The notes: a model not told the origin generated them from the letters alone. 64,000 nt of DNA from Coriobacteriaceae bacterium (GCA_015062655.1 SUUG01000022.1:1-64000), one strand, 5' to 3'. Shown: positions 1-9,416, numbered from the stretch's first letter. Program-made: numbers and translations.

Positions 1-77
1 CTTCCCGGCTTCCCGGCTTCCCGGCTTCCCGGCTTCCCGGCTTCCCGGCTTCCCGGCTTCCCGGCTTCCCGGCTTCC
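1..77. repeat. 8-bp tandem repeat array
   Basis: About 9.6 uninterrupted copies of the octamer CTTCCCGG run from the window edge, so the array may extend further left. A period of 8 is not a multiple of 3, and no reading frame uses it. It lies upstream of the aromatic operon leader. Confidence 0.9.
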
Positions 78-489
78 AACGAGGATTGTGCGTTCCTGCA
101 TGCGGCGTCGCAACAATCGCCGTGCGTGGACAAAAATAACGCAAGTCGGTATTTCTGGAAGCCGTCAAGGGCAGTCCAAGCGGATTGGTCGCCCGGCTTG
201 GCACCATTTAACACACACATATCGTATTTAGTTCATTAACGAGCATTCCCGATAGCCCACATTGGCCATGAAGCCGCCGCCTACCCCCTGCAAAACACCG
301 ACTAACGTCATTTTTGTCCACAGCCGCGCCGCGATGCATCGCATCGCGGCGTCAAGGCACGGCAATCGAGCAAAGGGGCGGCCGCGAAGCAACTGTGTTA
401 AAGGTTCTGGGCCGCGGGCCGGCCGCCCTGCCATGGTCTACACTACCGTCCAATTCGCAACGTGATTCACCGAGAGCGCAGGAGGACCC
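78..489 (+). other. Non-coding leader region of the aro operon
   Basis: No convincing gene is seen here. It holds an AT-rich patch around 198-240 with a promoter-like TTGGCA-16-TATCGT (198-225). An 11-bp perfect hairpin with a 3-nt loop lies at 327-351 (CGCCGCGATGC arm). A second possible -10, TACACT, lies at 439-444. No leader peptide rich in Phe, Tyr or Trp codons was found, so attenuation is not shown. Confidence 0.5.
198..225 (+). promoter_or_regulatory. Candidate promoter of the aro operon
   Basis: TTGGCA (198-203), a 16-bp spacer, then TATCGT (220-225) in the only AT-rich stretch upstream of the operon. This is pattern matching only. Confidence 0.3.
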
Positions 490-1509
490 ATGATCGCCAT
501 CTTGAAGAAGGACGCGCCGGAGCAGGCCATCACGCATCTGAGGTCGTGGATCGAGGGCAAGGGCCTCACGACCCACCTCTCGCGCGGCGAGAACGAGATC
601 ATCGTCGGCCTCGTGGGCGACACCACCAAGATCGACCCCTTCCTTTTGGAGTCGATGGACATCGTCGAACGGGTCCAGCGCGTCTCCGAACCGTTCAAGA
701 AGGCGAATCGCAAGTTCCACCCCGCCGACTCGGTCATCGACTGCGGCCACGGCGTGCTGATCGGCGGCGGGCACTTCCAGGTCATCGCCGGGCCGTGCTC
801 TGTCGAGGGCGACAACCTCATCCGGATCGCGCGTCGCGCCAAGGCGGCCGGGGCGACGATGCTGCGCGGAGGCGCCTACAAGCCGCGCACGAGCCCCTAT
901 GCCTACCAGGGCATGGGCGAGGCGGGCCTCGACCTGCTGCGCGAGGCGGCCGACGAGCTCGACATGCCGATCGTGACCGAGATCATGGACCCCCGCGACC
1001 TGCCCCGCTTCCTCGACCGCGGCATCGAGGTGCTGCAGATCGGCGCCCGCAATGCGCAGAACTTCCCGCTGCTGAAGGAGGTCGGCAAGACCCGCACCCC
1101 GGTGCTTTTGAAGCGCGGCATGTCCGGCACCGTCGACGAGCTCCTCATGGCCGCCGAGTACATCATGAGCGAGGGCAACCCCAATGTGATTCTGTGCGAG
1201 CGCGGGATCCGCACCTACGAGACGCGCACGCGCAACACCTTCGACCTGAACGCGATTCCGACCCTGCACTACCTCTCCCACCTGCCGGTGGTCGCCGACC
1301 CGAGCCATGCGACGGGCTACACCCGCTACGTGGGCCCGATGGCCCTCGCCGCGACCGCGGCCGGCGCCGACGGCCTGGAGATCGAGGTGCACGACGACCC
1401 GAGCCGCGCGTGGTCCGACGGCGCGCAGGCGCTCACCCCCGACATGTTCGATGAGACGATGGAGAAGATCCGCCAGATCCGCGCCGTCGTCTGCCCGGAC
1501 GAGGCGTAA
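490..1509 (+). CDS. aroF: 3-deoxy-7-phosphoheptulonate (DAHP) synthase
   Basis: Catalyses the first shikimate-pathway step: phosphoenolpyruvate plus erythrose 4-phosphate gives DAHP, in the cytosol. The 339-aa protein has an N-terminal ferredoxin-like regulatory domain of about 70 residues and then a TIM-barrel. The barrel carries IAGPCSVE, RGGAYKPRTSPY, QIGARNAQNF, LLKRGM and DPSHATG. The short N-terminal domain followed by the barrel is the type I-beta layout (Thermotoga/Bacillus type), in which that domain binds the feedback effector. The start is supported by GGAGG 5 nt upstream. It is the first gene of an eight-gene operon, and tyrA follows after 3 nt, which suggests Tyr or Phe feedback (inference). 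Confidence 0.95.
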   Translation: MIAILKKDAPEQAITHLRSWIEGKGLTTHLSRGENEIIVGLVGDTTKIDPFLLESMDIVERVQRVSEPFKKANRKFHPADSVIDCGHGVLIGGGHFQVIAGPCSVEGDNLIRIARRAKAAGATMLRGGAYKPRTSPYAYQGMGEAGLDLLREAADELDMPIVTEIMDPRDLPRFLDRGIEVLQIGARNAQNFPLLKEVGKTRTPVLLKRGMSGTVDELLMAAEYIMSEGNPNVILCERGIRTYETRTRNTFDLNAIPTLHYLSHLPVVADPSHATGYTRYVGPMALAATAAGADGLEIEVHDDPSRAWSDGAQALTPDMFDETMEKIRQIRAVVCPDEA

Positions 1510-1512
1510 GGG

Positions 1513-2403
1513 ATGGATATGGGCGCGAACACACGGACGGGGACCGTCGGCATCCTCGGGCTCGGGCTCATCGGCGGCAGCTTCGCCCGCGCCTACCGCG
1601 CGGCGGGCTGGCGCGTCCTCGGCGCCGATACCGACGCCGACGCGCTGGCCGCCGCCCGGGTCGACACCGTCACGGGACCGCTCGATGACGCCGCGATCCC
1701 CACCTGCGACCTCATCGTCCTCGCCGCCTACCCGGCCGCCTGCGTGGCGTGGCTGCGCGAGCACGCGGACGCGATCGGCCCTCGCCCCGTGGTGATCGAC
1801 ACCGCGGGCGTGAAGGGCGCCGTCTGCCGCGAGGCCGAGGCCATCGCCTGCGAGCACGCCTTCGCCTTCTGCGGTGCCCACCCCATGGCCGGGACCGAGC
1901 ACTCGGGCTTCGCCTGGGCACGGGCCGACCTCTTCTCGGGGGCGCCGATGGTGCTCGTGCCGCCCGCGCTCGCTGACGGGCCGAGACTCGAGCTCCTCGA
2001 CCGGGTCCACACCCTGCTCGCGCCCGCCGGCTTCGGCTCCTTCTCTGTGGCGACGCCCGAGGAGCACGACCGCCGGATCGCCTTCACGAGCCAGCTCGCC
2101 CACGTGGTGTCGAACGCCTACGTGAAGAGCCCCACCGCCCAGGGCCACCACGGCTTCTCGGCCGGCAGCTACCGCGACCTCACCCGCGTGGCCCATCTGA
2201 ACCCGCGCATGTGGACCGAGCTCATGCTCGCCAACCGGGGCAACCTGGCCGGCGAGCTCGACACGATCATCGCCTCGCTCGCCGCCTACCGCGACGCCCT
2301 CGTAAACGACGACGCGGCCGCGCTCGAATCGCTCCTCGCCGAGGGGGACCGCATCAAGCGGACCCTCGACGGGGACCGCGCGGGGCGCCAGGCGAGCGAG
2401 TAG
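1513..2403 (+). CDS. tyrA: Prephenate dehydrogenase (TyrA)
   Basis: Oxidatively decarboxylates prephenate to 4-hydroxyphenylpyruvate in tyrosine synthesis. The 296-aa protein opens with a Rossmann motif GLGLIGGS and carries the catalytic-histidine motif HPMAGTEHSG near residue 120. The helical C-terminal dimerisation domain is present. There is no ACT domain, so feedback is probably exerted on the DAHP synthase instead. It begins 3 nt after that gene. A second in-frame ATG at 1519 is better spaced from the AAGGG and may be the true start. Confidence 0.93.
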   Translation: MDMGANTRTGTVGILGLGLIGGSFARAYRAAGWRVLGADTDADALAAARVDTVTGPLDDAAIPTCDLIVLAAYPAACVAWLREHADAIGPRPVVIDTAGVKGAVCREAEAIACEHAFAFCGAHPMAGTEHSGFAWARADLFSGAPMVLVPPALADGPRLELLDRVHTLLAPAGFGSFSVATPEEHDRRIAFTSQLAHVVSNAYVKSPTAQGHHGFSAGSYRDLTRVAHLNPRMWTELMLANRGNLAGELDTIIASLAAYRDALVNDDAAALESLLAEGDRIKRTLDGDRAGRQASE

Positions 2404-2418
2404 GAAGGGAGGAGGCCC

Positions 2419-3492
2419 ATGCAGACCATCGCCGTCTCCACTTCGCAGGGCGCCTACGAGGTCCGGATCGGGCCGGGCCTGCTGCCCTCGATCGGGCGCG
2501 CCGCCCGCGAGGCCGCCGGAGGTGCGCGCGCCTTCGTGGTCACCGATGAGAACGTGGCGGCCCATTACCTGGCCGGCGCCGTCGCTTCCCTTGAGGCGGC
2601 CGGCTACGCCGTCTCATCTCGCGTGCTTCCCGCCGGCGAGGCCACGAAGACCATGGCGTCGCTCACTGCGCTGCTCGAGGATCTCGCCGCCGCCGGCATG
2701 GCCCGCGACGACTGCGTCGTGGCCCTCGGCGGGGGCGTCATCGGGGACCTCGCCGGCTTCGCCGCGGCCGTCTACATGCGCGGATGCCCGTACATCCAGG
2801 TCCCGACCTCGCTTCTGGCCATGGTCGACTCCTCGGTGGGCGGCAAGACCGCCGTGGACCTCGCGGCCGGGAAGAACCTCGCCGGCGCCTTCTGGCAGCC
2901 CCGCGCCGTCATCGCCGACGTCACCACCTTGGAGACCGTCTCCGACGAGCTCTTCCGCGACAGCGTGGGCGAGGTCATCAAGTACGGTGTCCTGGGCGAC
3001 GCCGGCCTCTTTGCTGAGCTCGAGCGCGCGCCCCTCGTGAAGGCGGACCTGGACATGAGGCGCGCCGAGGACGTCGTCTCCCGCTGCGTGGCGATGAAGC
3101 GCGACGTGGTGGAGGCTGACGAGCGCGAGGGGGGTATCCGCCAGACCCTGAACCTCGGGCACACCGTCGGCCATGCGATCGAGAGCGCGAGCGGGTTCGC
3201 ACTCGGGCACGGCTCGTGCGTGGCCGCCGGGCTCGCCATCATGGCGCGCGCCTGCGTCCGCCGCGGTCTGTGCCCGGCGGCGGACGCGGCGAGGATCGAG
3301 GCCGTGATCGCGGCGCACGGGCTCCCCGTGACGAGCGACGTCGGCACCGGCATCCTCTTCGACCTGGCCCGATCCGACAAGAAGCGCCACGGCGAGCGCA
3401 TGAACGTCGTGCTCGTGCGCGGGATCGGGGCCGTCGAGGTGCGCAGCGTTCCCCTCGCGGAGCTGAAGGGGCTCATCGAGGAGGGCCGCTAG
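2419..3492 (+). CDS. aroB: 3-dehydroquinate synthase
   Basis: Converts DAHP to 3-dehydroquinate using NAD and a divalent metal. The 357-aa protein has the full family signature: GGGVIGDLAGF, QVPTSLLAMVDSSVGGKT, GEVIKYG (metal Glu), LNLGHTVGHAIE (metal His) and GHGSC (metal His). The start has a strong GGGAGGAGG. This is the catalytically intact copy; a degenerate paralogue lies at 17094-18200. Confidence 0.96.
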   Translation: MQTIAVSTSQGAYEVRIGPGLLPSIGRAAREAAGGARAFVVTDENVAAHYLAGAVASLEAAGYAVSSRVLPAGEATKTMASLTALLEDLAAAGMARDDCVVALGGGVIGDLAGFAAAVYMRGCPYIQVPTSLLAMVDSSVGGKTAVDLAAGKNLAGAFWQPRAVIADVTTLETVSDELFRDSVGEVIKYGVLGDAGLFAELERAPLVKADLDMRRAEDVVSRCVAMKRDVVEADEREGGIRQTLNLGHTVGHAIESASGFALGHGSCVAAGLAIMARACVRRGLCPAADAARIEAVIAAHGLPVTSDVGTGILFDLARSDKKRHGERMNVVLVRGIGAVEVRSVPLAELKGLIEEGR

Positions 3493-3711
3493 CGCGGCCT
3501 GGGCCGGAGCCGAGATTGGGATCGGGACCGGGGTTCGCGCCCTAGCCCCCGCGTCCCCGCCGGCCGCCTGCGCCGTTGCCCGCATCGGTCGCGCCCACGG
3601 CCGGCCGTCCCCGCCGCCCGCACCGCGCCCCGCCAGCGCCGCGCCCGGTGCGTCCGGGCGGGCGAGTATACTTGTCCGAGACGTCGCAGAACCGTAGCCG
3701 AAGGAGCGCCC
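3493..3711 (+). promoter_or_regulatory. GC-rich gap with possible internal promoter before aroA
   Basis: This 219-bp gap is the only sizeable break in the operon. TATACT at 3667-3672 lies 40 bp before the aroA start and could be a -10 of a secondary promoter. No good -35 is visible. Nothing else is recognised here. Confidence 0.25.
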
Positions 3712-5025
3712 ATGATCGCCACCATCACGCCCGCACCGCTCGCGGGGAGCGTGCCCGCCATCGCGTCCAAGTCCATGGCCCACCGGCTCATCATCGCCGC
3801 CGCGCTCGCCAACGGCGAGACCCACGTGGTCTGCAACACCACCTGCGACGACATCGACGCCACCCTGCGCTGCCTCACCGCGCTCGGTGCCCGCATCGAG
3901 GCGGTCGAGGACGGCTACCGCGTGCACCCGATCCCCAAGAGCACCTCGCTCGGGATCCTGCGCGCGCTCGCCGGCGCCGAGCTCGACTGCGGCGAGTCCG
4001 GATCGACCCTGCGCTTCATGCTCCCCGTCGCCTGCGCCCTCGGGGCCGAGGCGCGCTTCACCGGCCGCGGGCGCCTCGGGGAGCGGCCGCTCGAACCGCT
4101 CGCGAGCGAGCTCATCGCCGCCGGTTGCGAACTCGAGGGCGCCGGGGGCCTCCCCCTCACGGCGCACGGCCGCCTGCGCGCCGGCCGCTTCACGCTGCCC
4201 GGTAACGTGAGCTCGCAGTACATCACCGGGCTCATGCTCGCCGCCCCTCTGCTCGACGGGCCGAGCGAGATCCTCGTCAGCGGCCGCATCGAGAGCCGCC
4301 CCTACGTGAATCTCACCATCCAGGCGCTCGCCTCCTTCGGCGTGCGCGTCGAGCAGGAGCGCGGCATGTCCGAGGGCGAGGAGGCGACCCTCTTCCGCAT
4401 CGAGGGCGCGTACCGCACCGGCGGCGAGGTGACCGTCGAGGGGGATTGGTCGAACGCCGCATTCTGGCTGTGCGCCGGGGCCCTCGGCGAGCGGCCCGTG
4501 AGCGTGGAGGGGGTCTCGCTCTCCTCCGCGCAGGGCGACCGCACCATCCTCGCCGTGCTCTCGCGCTTCGGCGCCCGCGTGGGCCGCTCCACCTCCGCTG
4601 CCAGGGTCCAACCCGACCGCCTCCACGCCTTCGACATGAGCGCCCAGGACATCCCCGATCTCGTGCCGGTCATCTCCGCGGTGGCGAGCGTGGCCGCGGG
4701 CACCACGCGCATCTCGGACTGCGGCCGGCTCCGCCTCAAGGAGTCCGATCGCCTGGAGACGGTGGCGGCCGGCCTCGCCAACCTCGGCGCGCGGGTCGAG
4801 ATCCGCCGCGACGACCTGATCATCGAGGGCGTCGATACGCTCTCGTCCGGCACGGTCGACGCCGCGGGCGACCACCGCATCGCGATGATGGCCGCCGTCG
4901 CCGCGATCCGCGCGGACGGCCCCGTGCGGATCGTCGGCGCCGAGGCCGTCGACAAGTCCTACCCCGCCTTCTTCGACCACTACCGCCTGCTCGGCGGATC
5001 CGTCGACCTCTCTGACCAGGAGTAG
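3712..5025 (+). CDS. aroA: 3-phosphoshikimate 1-carboxyvinyltransferase (EPSP synthase)
   Basis: Joins shikimate 3-phosphate and phosphoenolpyruvate to give EPSP. The 437-aa protein is full length for the family and shows SKSMAHR near the N terminus, GESGSTLRFMLPVA, the central NVSSQYITG, RLKESDRL and DHRIAMM near the C terminus, so both inside-out barrel domains are present. GAAGGAGCGCCC precedes the ATG. aroC begins 2 nt after its stop. Confidence 0.95.
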   Translation: MIATITPAPLAGSVPAIASKSMAHRLIIAAALANGETHVVCNTTCDDIDATLRCLTALGARIEAVEDGYRVHPIPKSTSLGILRALAGAELDCGESGSTLRFMLPVACALGAEARFTGRGRLGERPLEPLASELIAAGCELEGAGGLPLTAHGRLRAGRFTLPGNVSSQYITGLMLAAPLLDGPSEILVSGRIESRPYVNLTIQALASFGVRVEQERGMSEGEEATLFRIEGAYRTGGEVTVEGDWSNAAFWLCAGALGERPVSVEGVSLSSAQGDRTILAVLSRFGARVGRSTSAARVQPDRLHAFDMSAQDIPDLVPVISAVASVAAGTTRISDCGRLRLKESDRLETVAAGLANLGARVEIRRDDLIIEGVDTLSSGTVDAAGDHRIAMMAAVAAIRADGPVRIVGAEAVDKSYPAFFDHYRLLGGSVDLSDQE

Positions 5026-5027
5026 CC

Positions 5028-6212
5028 ATGTCATCGATCATCGGAGGCGCCCTCAAGCTCTCCCTCTTCGGCCAGTCCCACTCCCCCGCCATCGGCTGCG
5101 TGCTGGACGGCCTGCCCGCCGGCATCCCCGTGGACGAGGAGGCGCTCGCCGCCTTCATGGCGCGCCGCGCGCCCGGACAGCGCGACACCTCGACTCCGCG
5201 CGCCGAAGCCGACGCCGTGCGCATCGTGGGCGGCGTGGCCGAGGGCCGCACCTGCGGGGCCCCCTTCGCCGCCGTCATCGAGAACACGAACACGCGCTCG
5301 CGCGACTACACCGAGCTGCGCCGCCGCCCGCGCCCGGGCCACGCCGACTTCACAGCGCACGAGCGCTACGGCAACTGGCACGACGTCGCCGGGGGCGGGC
5401 ACTTCTCCGGGCGTCTCACGGCGCCGCTGTGCGCGGCGGGCGGGGTGGCTCTCCAGGCCCTCGCCGGCCAGGGCGTGCGCATCGCGGCCCGCATCCTGCG
5501 GCTCGGCGCAGACGGCTCAAAGGCCGTAGACGACGCGCTCTCGCCCGCAGCACCCGGACCCGTGCCCCAGCAGGCCCCGGACGGCGCCCTTGAGGCCCTC
5601 GCCGCGAACGAGGCCGAGCTCGGCATGGCCATGGTCTCGCACACGGCCGCAGAGCGCGCCCGGGAGCTCATCTTGGAGGCCGCCGACGAGCTCGATTCGA
5701 TCGGCGGCGTGATCGAGTGCGTGGCCTGGGGCATGCCTGCGGGCGTGGGCGACCCGATCTTCGACGGGATCGAAAACCGGATCGCGCGGATGGCCTTCGG
5801 GGTGCCCGCCGTCAAGGGTGTGGAGTTCGGCGCCGGCTTCGCCGCGGCCGCCATGCGCGGCAGCGAGCACAACGACCCCTTCGCCGCCGGGGGCACGGGA
5901 CCCGTCCCCCACACGAACCACGCCGGCGGCATCCTCGGCGGCATCACCACCGGCGCCCCCGTCGTGTGGCGGGCGGCCGTGAAGCCCACCGCGTCCATCG
6001 GCCTGTCGCAGCACACCGTCGATCTCGCCACGGGCGCGGAGGCGCCGCTCACCGTGCGCGGGCGGCACGACCCCTGCATCGTCCCGCGCGCCGTCCCCGT
6101 CATGGAGGCCGTCTGCGCGCTGGCCCTGCTCGACGCCCTGATAGAGGACGGGCGCTTCGAGCGCCCCGCGCCGCGCCCCGACTGCGCGCTCACCGGTTTG
6201 GAAGGAGCATAA
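5028..6212 (+). CDS. aroC: Chorismate synthase
   Basis: Converts EPSP to chorismate with reduced FMN. The 394-aa protein begins with the family pattern around GQSHSPAIG, followed by RRPRPGHADFTA, GNWHDVAGGGHFSGRLTA and, near the C terminus, RHDPCIVPRAVPVMEA. The GGHFSGRLTAP form replaces the commoner GGRSSAR pattern and resembles the clostridial-type subgroup (recollection, not a search). The ribosome site AGGAG lies at the end of aroA, indicating translational coupling. Confidence 0.93.
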   Translation: MSSIIGGALKLSLFGQSHSPAIGCVLDGLPAGIPVDEEALAAFMARRAPGQRDTSTPRAEADAVRIVGGVAEGRTCGAPFAAVIENTNTRSRDYTELRRRPRPGHADFTAHERYGNWHDVAGGGHFSGRLTAPLCAAGGVALQALAGQGVRIAARILRLGADGSKAVDDALSPAAPGPVPQQAPDGALEALAANEAELGMAMVSHTAAERARELILEAADELDSIGGVIECVAWGMPAGVGDPIFDGIENRIARMAFGVPAVKGVEFGAGFAAAAMRGSEHNDPFAAGGTGPVPHTNHAGGILGGITTGAPVVWRAAVKPTASIGLSQHTVDLATGAEAPLTVRGRHDPCIVPRAVPVMEAVCALALLDALIEDGRFERPAPRPDCALTGLEGA

Positions 6213-6216
6213 GCCC

Positions 6217-7362
6217 ATGGACCTCGCTGAGATACGCGAACGCCTCGACGGGATCGACGGCGAGCTGATCCGCCTCGTGAACGAGCGGCTGGACCTCGCC
6301 GCCGAGGTGGCGGCCGCGAAGCGGCGAGACGGCAGGGCCGTCTTCGACCCTGCCCGCGAGCGCGAGAAGATCCACCGCGCGGCCACCGCGGCGGGCGCCT
6401 CCCGCGCGCCCCAGGCCATCGCCCTCATGAGCCTGCTCATGAGCATGAACCGCGCCGAGCAGCAGCGGATCTTGGCCGCTGACGATGAGGGCGGCGCCGC
6501 GGCCTCGATGAGGGGCGCGCTGCTGCCCGCCGACGCCTGCTTCCCCGCCGCGGCCACGGTCGCCTGCCAGGGAACCGAGGGCTCGTTCAGCCAGCACGCC
6601 GCGGCCCGCCTCTTCCGGGCGCCGTCCATCACCTACCTCACGAGCTTCGAGGGGGTCTTCCGCGCCGTGGCGGACGGCCTGTGCGAGTACGGGGTCCTGC
6701 CCATCGAGAACTCCACCGCCGGCTCCGTGAACGCCGTCTACGACCTGCTGGGGTCCTACGGCTTCTCGATCGTGCGGAGCCTGCGCCTGAAGGTCGAGCA
6801 CAGCCTGCTCGCGCTGCCCGGCGCGACGGTGGCCGGTCTGCGCGAGGTCATCAGCCACGAGCAGGCGCTCGCGCAGTGCGCGGGGCGCCTCAACCAGCTC
6901 GGGGTCGAGACGCGCGCCGTGAAGAACACCGCGATCGCCGCCGAGCTCGTGGCGGCATCCGGCCGGTGCGACCTCGCGGCGCTGGCCTCGACCGACTGCG
7001 CCGCCCTCTACGGCCTCGAGCCGCTCGAGGAGGGTGTGCAGGACAGCGAGGGCAACTACACACGGTTCGTCGTCGTCTCGGCGAGCCCCCAGATATTCCC
7101 CGGCGCCACCCGCACCTCGCTCATGCTCGCGCTCAAGCACGAGCCGGGTTCGCTCTACCGCGTGCTCGAGCGGCTGTTCGCCCTCGACATCAACCTCGTG
7201 AAGCTCGAGAGCCGCCCCATCGCCGGCCGCGATTTCGAGTTCGCCTTCTACTTCGATCTGGACTGCCCGGTGGGATCGCCCGCCCTCGACACCCTCCTCG
7301 ACGCCCTCGGCGACGTCTGCGAGCGCTTCACCTATTTCGGCAGCTACCAGGAGATCGTCTGA
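6217..7362 (+). CDS. pheA: Bifunctional chorismate mutase / prephenate dehydratase
   Basis: Makes prephenate from chorismate and then phenylpyruvate. The 381-aa protein has an AroQ-type chorismate mutase helix bundle at about residues 1-90. The prephenate dehydratase domain at about 108-285 carries GTEGSFSQHAA, PIENSTAGSV and the catalytic TRF motif. A C-terminal ACT domain has KLESRP, the usual Phe-binding signature, so Phe feedback is likely. AAGGAG precedes the start. Its stop TGA overlaps the next ATG by one base. Confidence 0.95.
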   Translation: MDLAEIRERLDGIDGELIRLVNERLDLAAEVAAAKRRDGRAVFDPAREREKIHRAATAAGASRAPQAIALMSLLMSMNRAEQQRILAADDEGGAAASMRGALLPADACFPAAATVACQGTEGSFSQHAAARLFRAPSITYLTSFEGVFRAVADGLCEYGVLPIENSTAGSVNAVYDLLGSYGFSIVRSLRLKVEHSLLALPGATVAGLREVISHEQALAQCAGRLNQLGVETRAVKNTAIAAELVAASGRCDLAALASTDCAALYGLEPLEEGVQDSEGNYTRFVVVSASPQIFPGATRTSLMLALKHEPGSLYRVLERLFALDINLVKLESRPIAGRDFEFAFYFDLDCPVGSPALDTLLDALGDVCERFTYFGSYQEIV

Positions 7363-8816
7363 TGCGCGGGCAGGCCGCCTCGGGCGGGGGCGCTCAGGCT
7401 GCGGGCGGGGCCGTCCGACGTGTGGATGAGGGCGTCCGGGGCGCGTGCGGGGCGCGTGCGGAAGAAGTCACCCGGAACGCGGGCGCCCCGCCTGTGGAAG
7501 AAGCCGCCTGGGACGCGGTTGAAGCCGCCCCGCGCGCGAGCCGCCCCTACGGCGTGCTCGGTCGTGTTCTCGGCCACAGCTACACGCCCGTGATCTACCG
7601 CGAGCTCGCCGGCATGGACTACCGCCGCTTCGAGGTGGAGCCAGAGGACATCGAGAGCTTCCTCGCCGGCGACACCTGGGAGGGCCTGAACGTCACGATC
7701 CCCTACAAGCGGGCCGTCCTCCCCCATCTCTCGGAGCTCTCCGAGACGGCCCGGCGCATGGGCAACGTCAACACGATCACGCGGCTGCCCGGACGCGGCC
7801 TGCGTGGCGACAACACCGACTACGCCGGTTTCGCCGCGCTCGTTGACGAGCTCGGGGTGGAGGTCGCCGGCAAGCGCGCCCTCGTCCTCGGGCACGGCGG
7901 GGCAGGCAGCACCTGCGCGCTCGTCCTTCAGGACCTGGGTGCGCGCGTCAGCTTCTGCGGTCGCGCGCGGCGCGATGACAACCCGGAGGCCCTCGTGTAC
8001 GAGGACCTTCCGGCCCGCGGCGGCGACTTCGACCTCCTGGTCAACGCCACCCCGGTAGGGATGTTCCCCGCCTGCCCGGCCGCGCCCGTTGACCTCGCGC
8101 ACCTCCCGAACCTCGCGGGCGTGCTCGACATCGTCTACAACCCCGCGCGCACCGGCCTTGTCATGGATGCCGAGCGGCGCGGCATCCCCTGCGTGGGCGG
8201 CCTCACCATGCTCGTTGCCCAGGCCGCGGCGGCGGTGGGGGTCTACACGGGGTCGACGCCCGCGGGCGAGGAGGTGCGCGCGCTCACCCGGAGGCTCTTC
8301 GCCACCGAGCAGAACATCGCCCTCATCGGCATGCCGGGAGCCGGCAAGACGCACGTGGGACGCGAACTCGCCCGCCTGCTCGGGCGGGAGCACGTGGATA
8401 TCGACGAGGAGATCGAGCGCGAGGTCGGCATGGGCTGCGCCGCCCTTATCGAGTCTCGGGGCGAGCGGGCGTTCCGCGAGGCGGAGACCCGTGTGCTCGC
8501 ACGCGTCGCCTCCGACTCGAACCAGGTCATCTCCTGCGGCGGCGGCGTGGTGGAGCGCGAGGGGAACTACGGCCTGCTGCACCAGAACAGTCTGATCGCC
8601 CTCATCGACCGACCCCTCGAAGAGCTCAGCGCGGCGGGCCGCCCCATCACCGCCCGAGACGGCATCGAGCGCCTCGCCGCGGCGCGCGGGCCGATCTACC
8701 GGTCCTGGGCCGACATCCGGGTGTCTTCGGGCAGGACCGCCGAGGACACCGCGGCCGCGCTCGCCCGACTGCTGCCCGCCATGCTCCGACACCCCACCGT
8801 CTTGCCACCGTCTTGA
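7362..8816 (+). CDS. aroE-aroK: Shikimate dehydrogenase-shikimate kinase fusion
   Basis: One 484-aa reading frame carries two consecutive pathway steps. Residues 1-60 are a low-complexity Ala/Gly/Arg leader. Residues 62-300 are AroE: NVTIPYK 110-116, NVNTI 135-139, GDNTDYAGF 149-157, NADPH loop GHGGAG 177-182. Residues 318-480 are AroK: P-loop GMPGAGKT 323-330, DID 346-348, FR 371-372, CGGG 392-395, GRPIT. The start overlaps the pheA stop (TGATG); with no strong Shine-Dalgarno there, a later start nearer residue 60 is possible. Both active sites look intact. A stand-alone aroK also exists at 18197-18748. Confidence 0.92.
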   Translation: MRGQAASGGGAQAAGGAVRRVDEGVRGACGARAEEVTRNAGAPPVEEAAWDAVEAAPRASRPYGVLGRVLGHSYTPVIYRELAGMDYRRFEVEPEDIESFLAGDTWEGLNVTIPYKRAVLPHLSELSETARRMGNVNTITRLPGRGLRGDNTDYAGFAALVDELGVEVAGKRALVLGHGGAGSTCALVLQDLGARVSFCGRARRDDNPEALVYEDLPARGGDFDLLVNATPVGMFPACPAAPVDLAHLPNLAGVLDIVYNPARTGLVMDAERRGIPCVGGLTMLVAQAAAAVGVYTGSTPAGEEVRALTRRLFATEQNIALIGMPGAGKTHVGRELARLLGREHVDIDEEIEREVGMGCAALIESRGERAFREAETRVLARVASDSNQVISCGGGVVEREGNYGLLHQNSLIALIDRPLEELSAAGRPITARDGIERLAAARGPIYRSWADIRVSSGRTAEDTAAALARLLPAMLRHPTVLPPS

Positions 8817-8825
8817 AGGAGGACC

Positions 8826-9263
8826 ATGAAGGCGCTCATCATCAACGGCCCCAACCTCAACATGCTCGGCGTCCGCGAACCCGGCATCTACGGGCATGAG
8901 ACCTACGAGGACCTCGTGGCCCTCTGCGAGCGGGTCGGCGCGGAGGCCGGCTTCGCGGAGGTGGCCTGCTTCCAGTCGAACCATGAGGGGGCGATCGTCG
9001 ATCGGATCCAGGAGGCGCTCGGCGCCTTCGACGGCATCGTGATCAACCCGGCCGCCTACACGCACACGAGCGTGGCGATCCTCGACGCGCTGAAGGCCGT
9101 GGGTCTGCCGGCCGTGGAGGTGCATATCAGCGATGTCGACGCCCGCGAGGACTTTCGCCAGGTGTCGTTCGCCGGGCGAGCGTGCTTCGCACGGGTGTCA
9201 GGTGAGGGGCTTTCGGGGTACGGGCGCGCGCTCGCGCTGCTGGCGGAGCGGTTGCGGGGGTAG
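8826..9263 (+). CDS. aroQ: 3-dehydroquinate dehydratase, type II
   Basis: Dehydrates 3-dehydroquinate to 3-dehydroshikimate. The 145-aa length is typical of the dodecameric type II enzyme. Motifs are NGPNLNMLGVREPGIYG (with the catalytic Tyr loop), FQSNHEGAIVDRI, INPAAYTHTSVAILDAL (catalytic His) and EVHISDVDAREDFR. GAAGGAGG precedes the start. This last gene completes a full DAHP-to-chorismate pathway plus the Phe and Tyr branches. Confidence 0.96.
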   Translation: MKALIINGPNLNMLGVREPGIYGHETYEDLVALCERVGAEAGFAEVACFQSNHEGAIVDRIQEALGAFDGIVINPAAYTHTSVAILDALKAVGLPAVEVHISDVDAREDFRQVSFAGRACFARVSGEGLSGYGRALALLAERLRG

Positions 9264-9416
9264 GACCGCGCGGGCTGACGGGCGCGACGGCGCGGGCGCG
9301 TGCGACCTCGGGCGCGTGCGGGCCAAGGGCGCTTCGACTCGCGTCCCGGCCTGCTCCGGCCCGCGTCCCGGCTCGCTCCGGCCCGCGTCCCGGCCCGCAT
9401 CCCCATCGTCATTCAT

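Noticed and set aside
352-2565. Very long minus-strand open frame (737 aa) opposite aroF-tyrA
   Set aside because: It is a shadow of high-GC coding on the other strand; the plus-strand genes have full family motifs and ribosome sites.
490-9263. Trp/Phe/Tyr leader-peptide attenuator ahead of the aro operon
   Set aside because: No short ORF with clustered aromatic codons and no terminator/antiterminator pair was found in 78-489.
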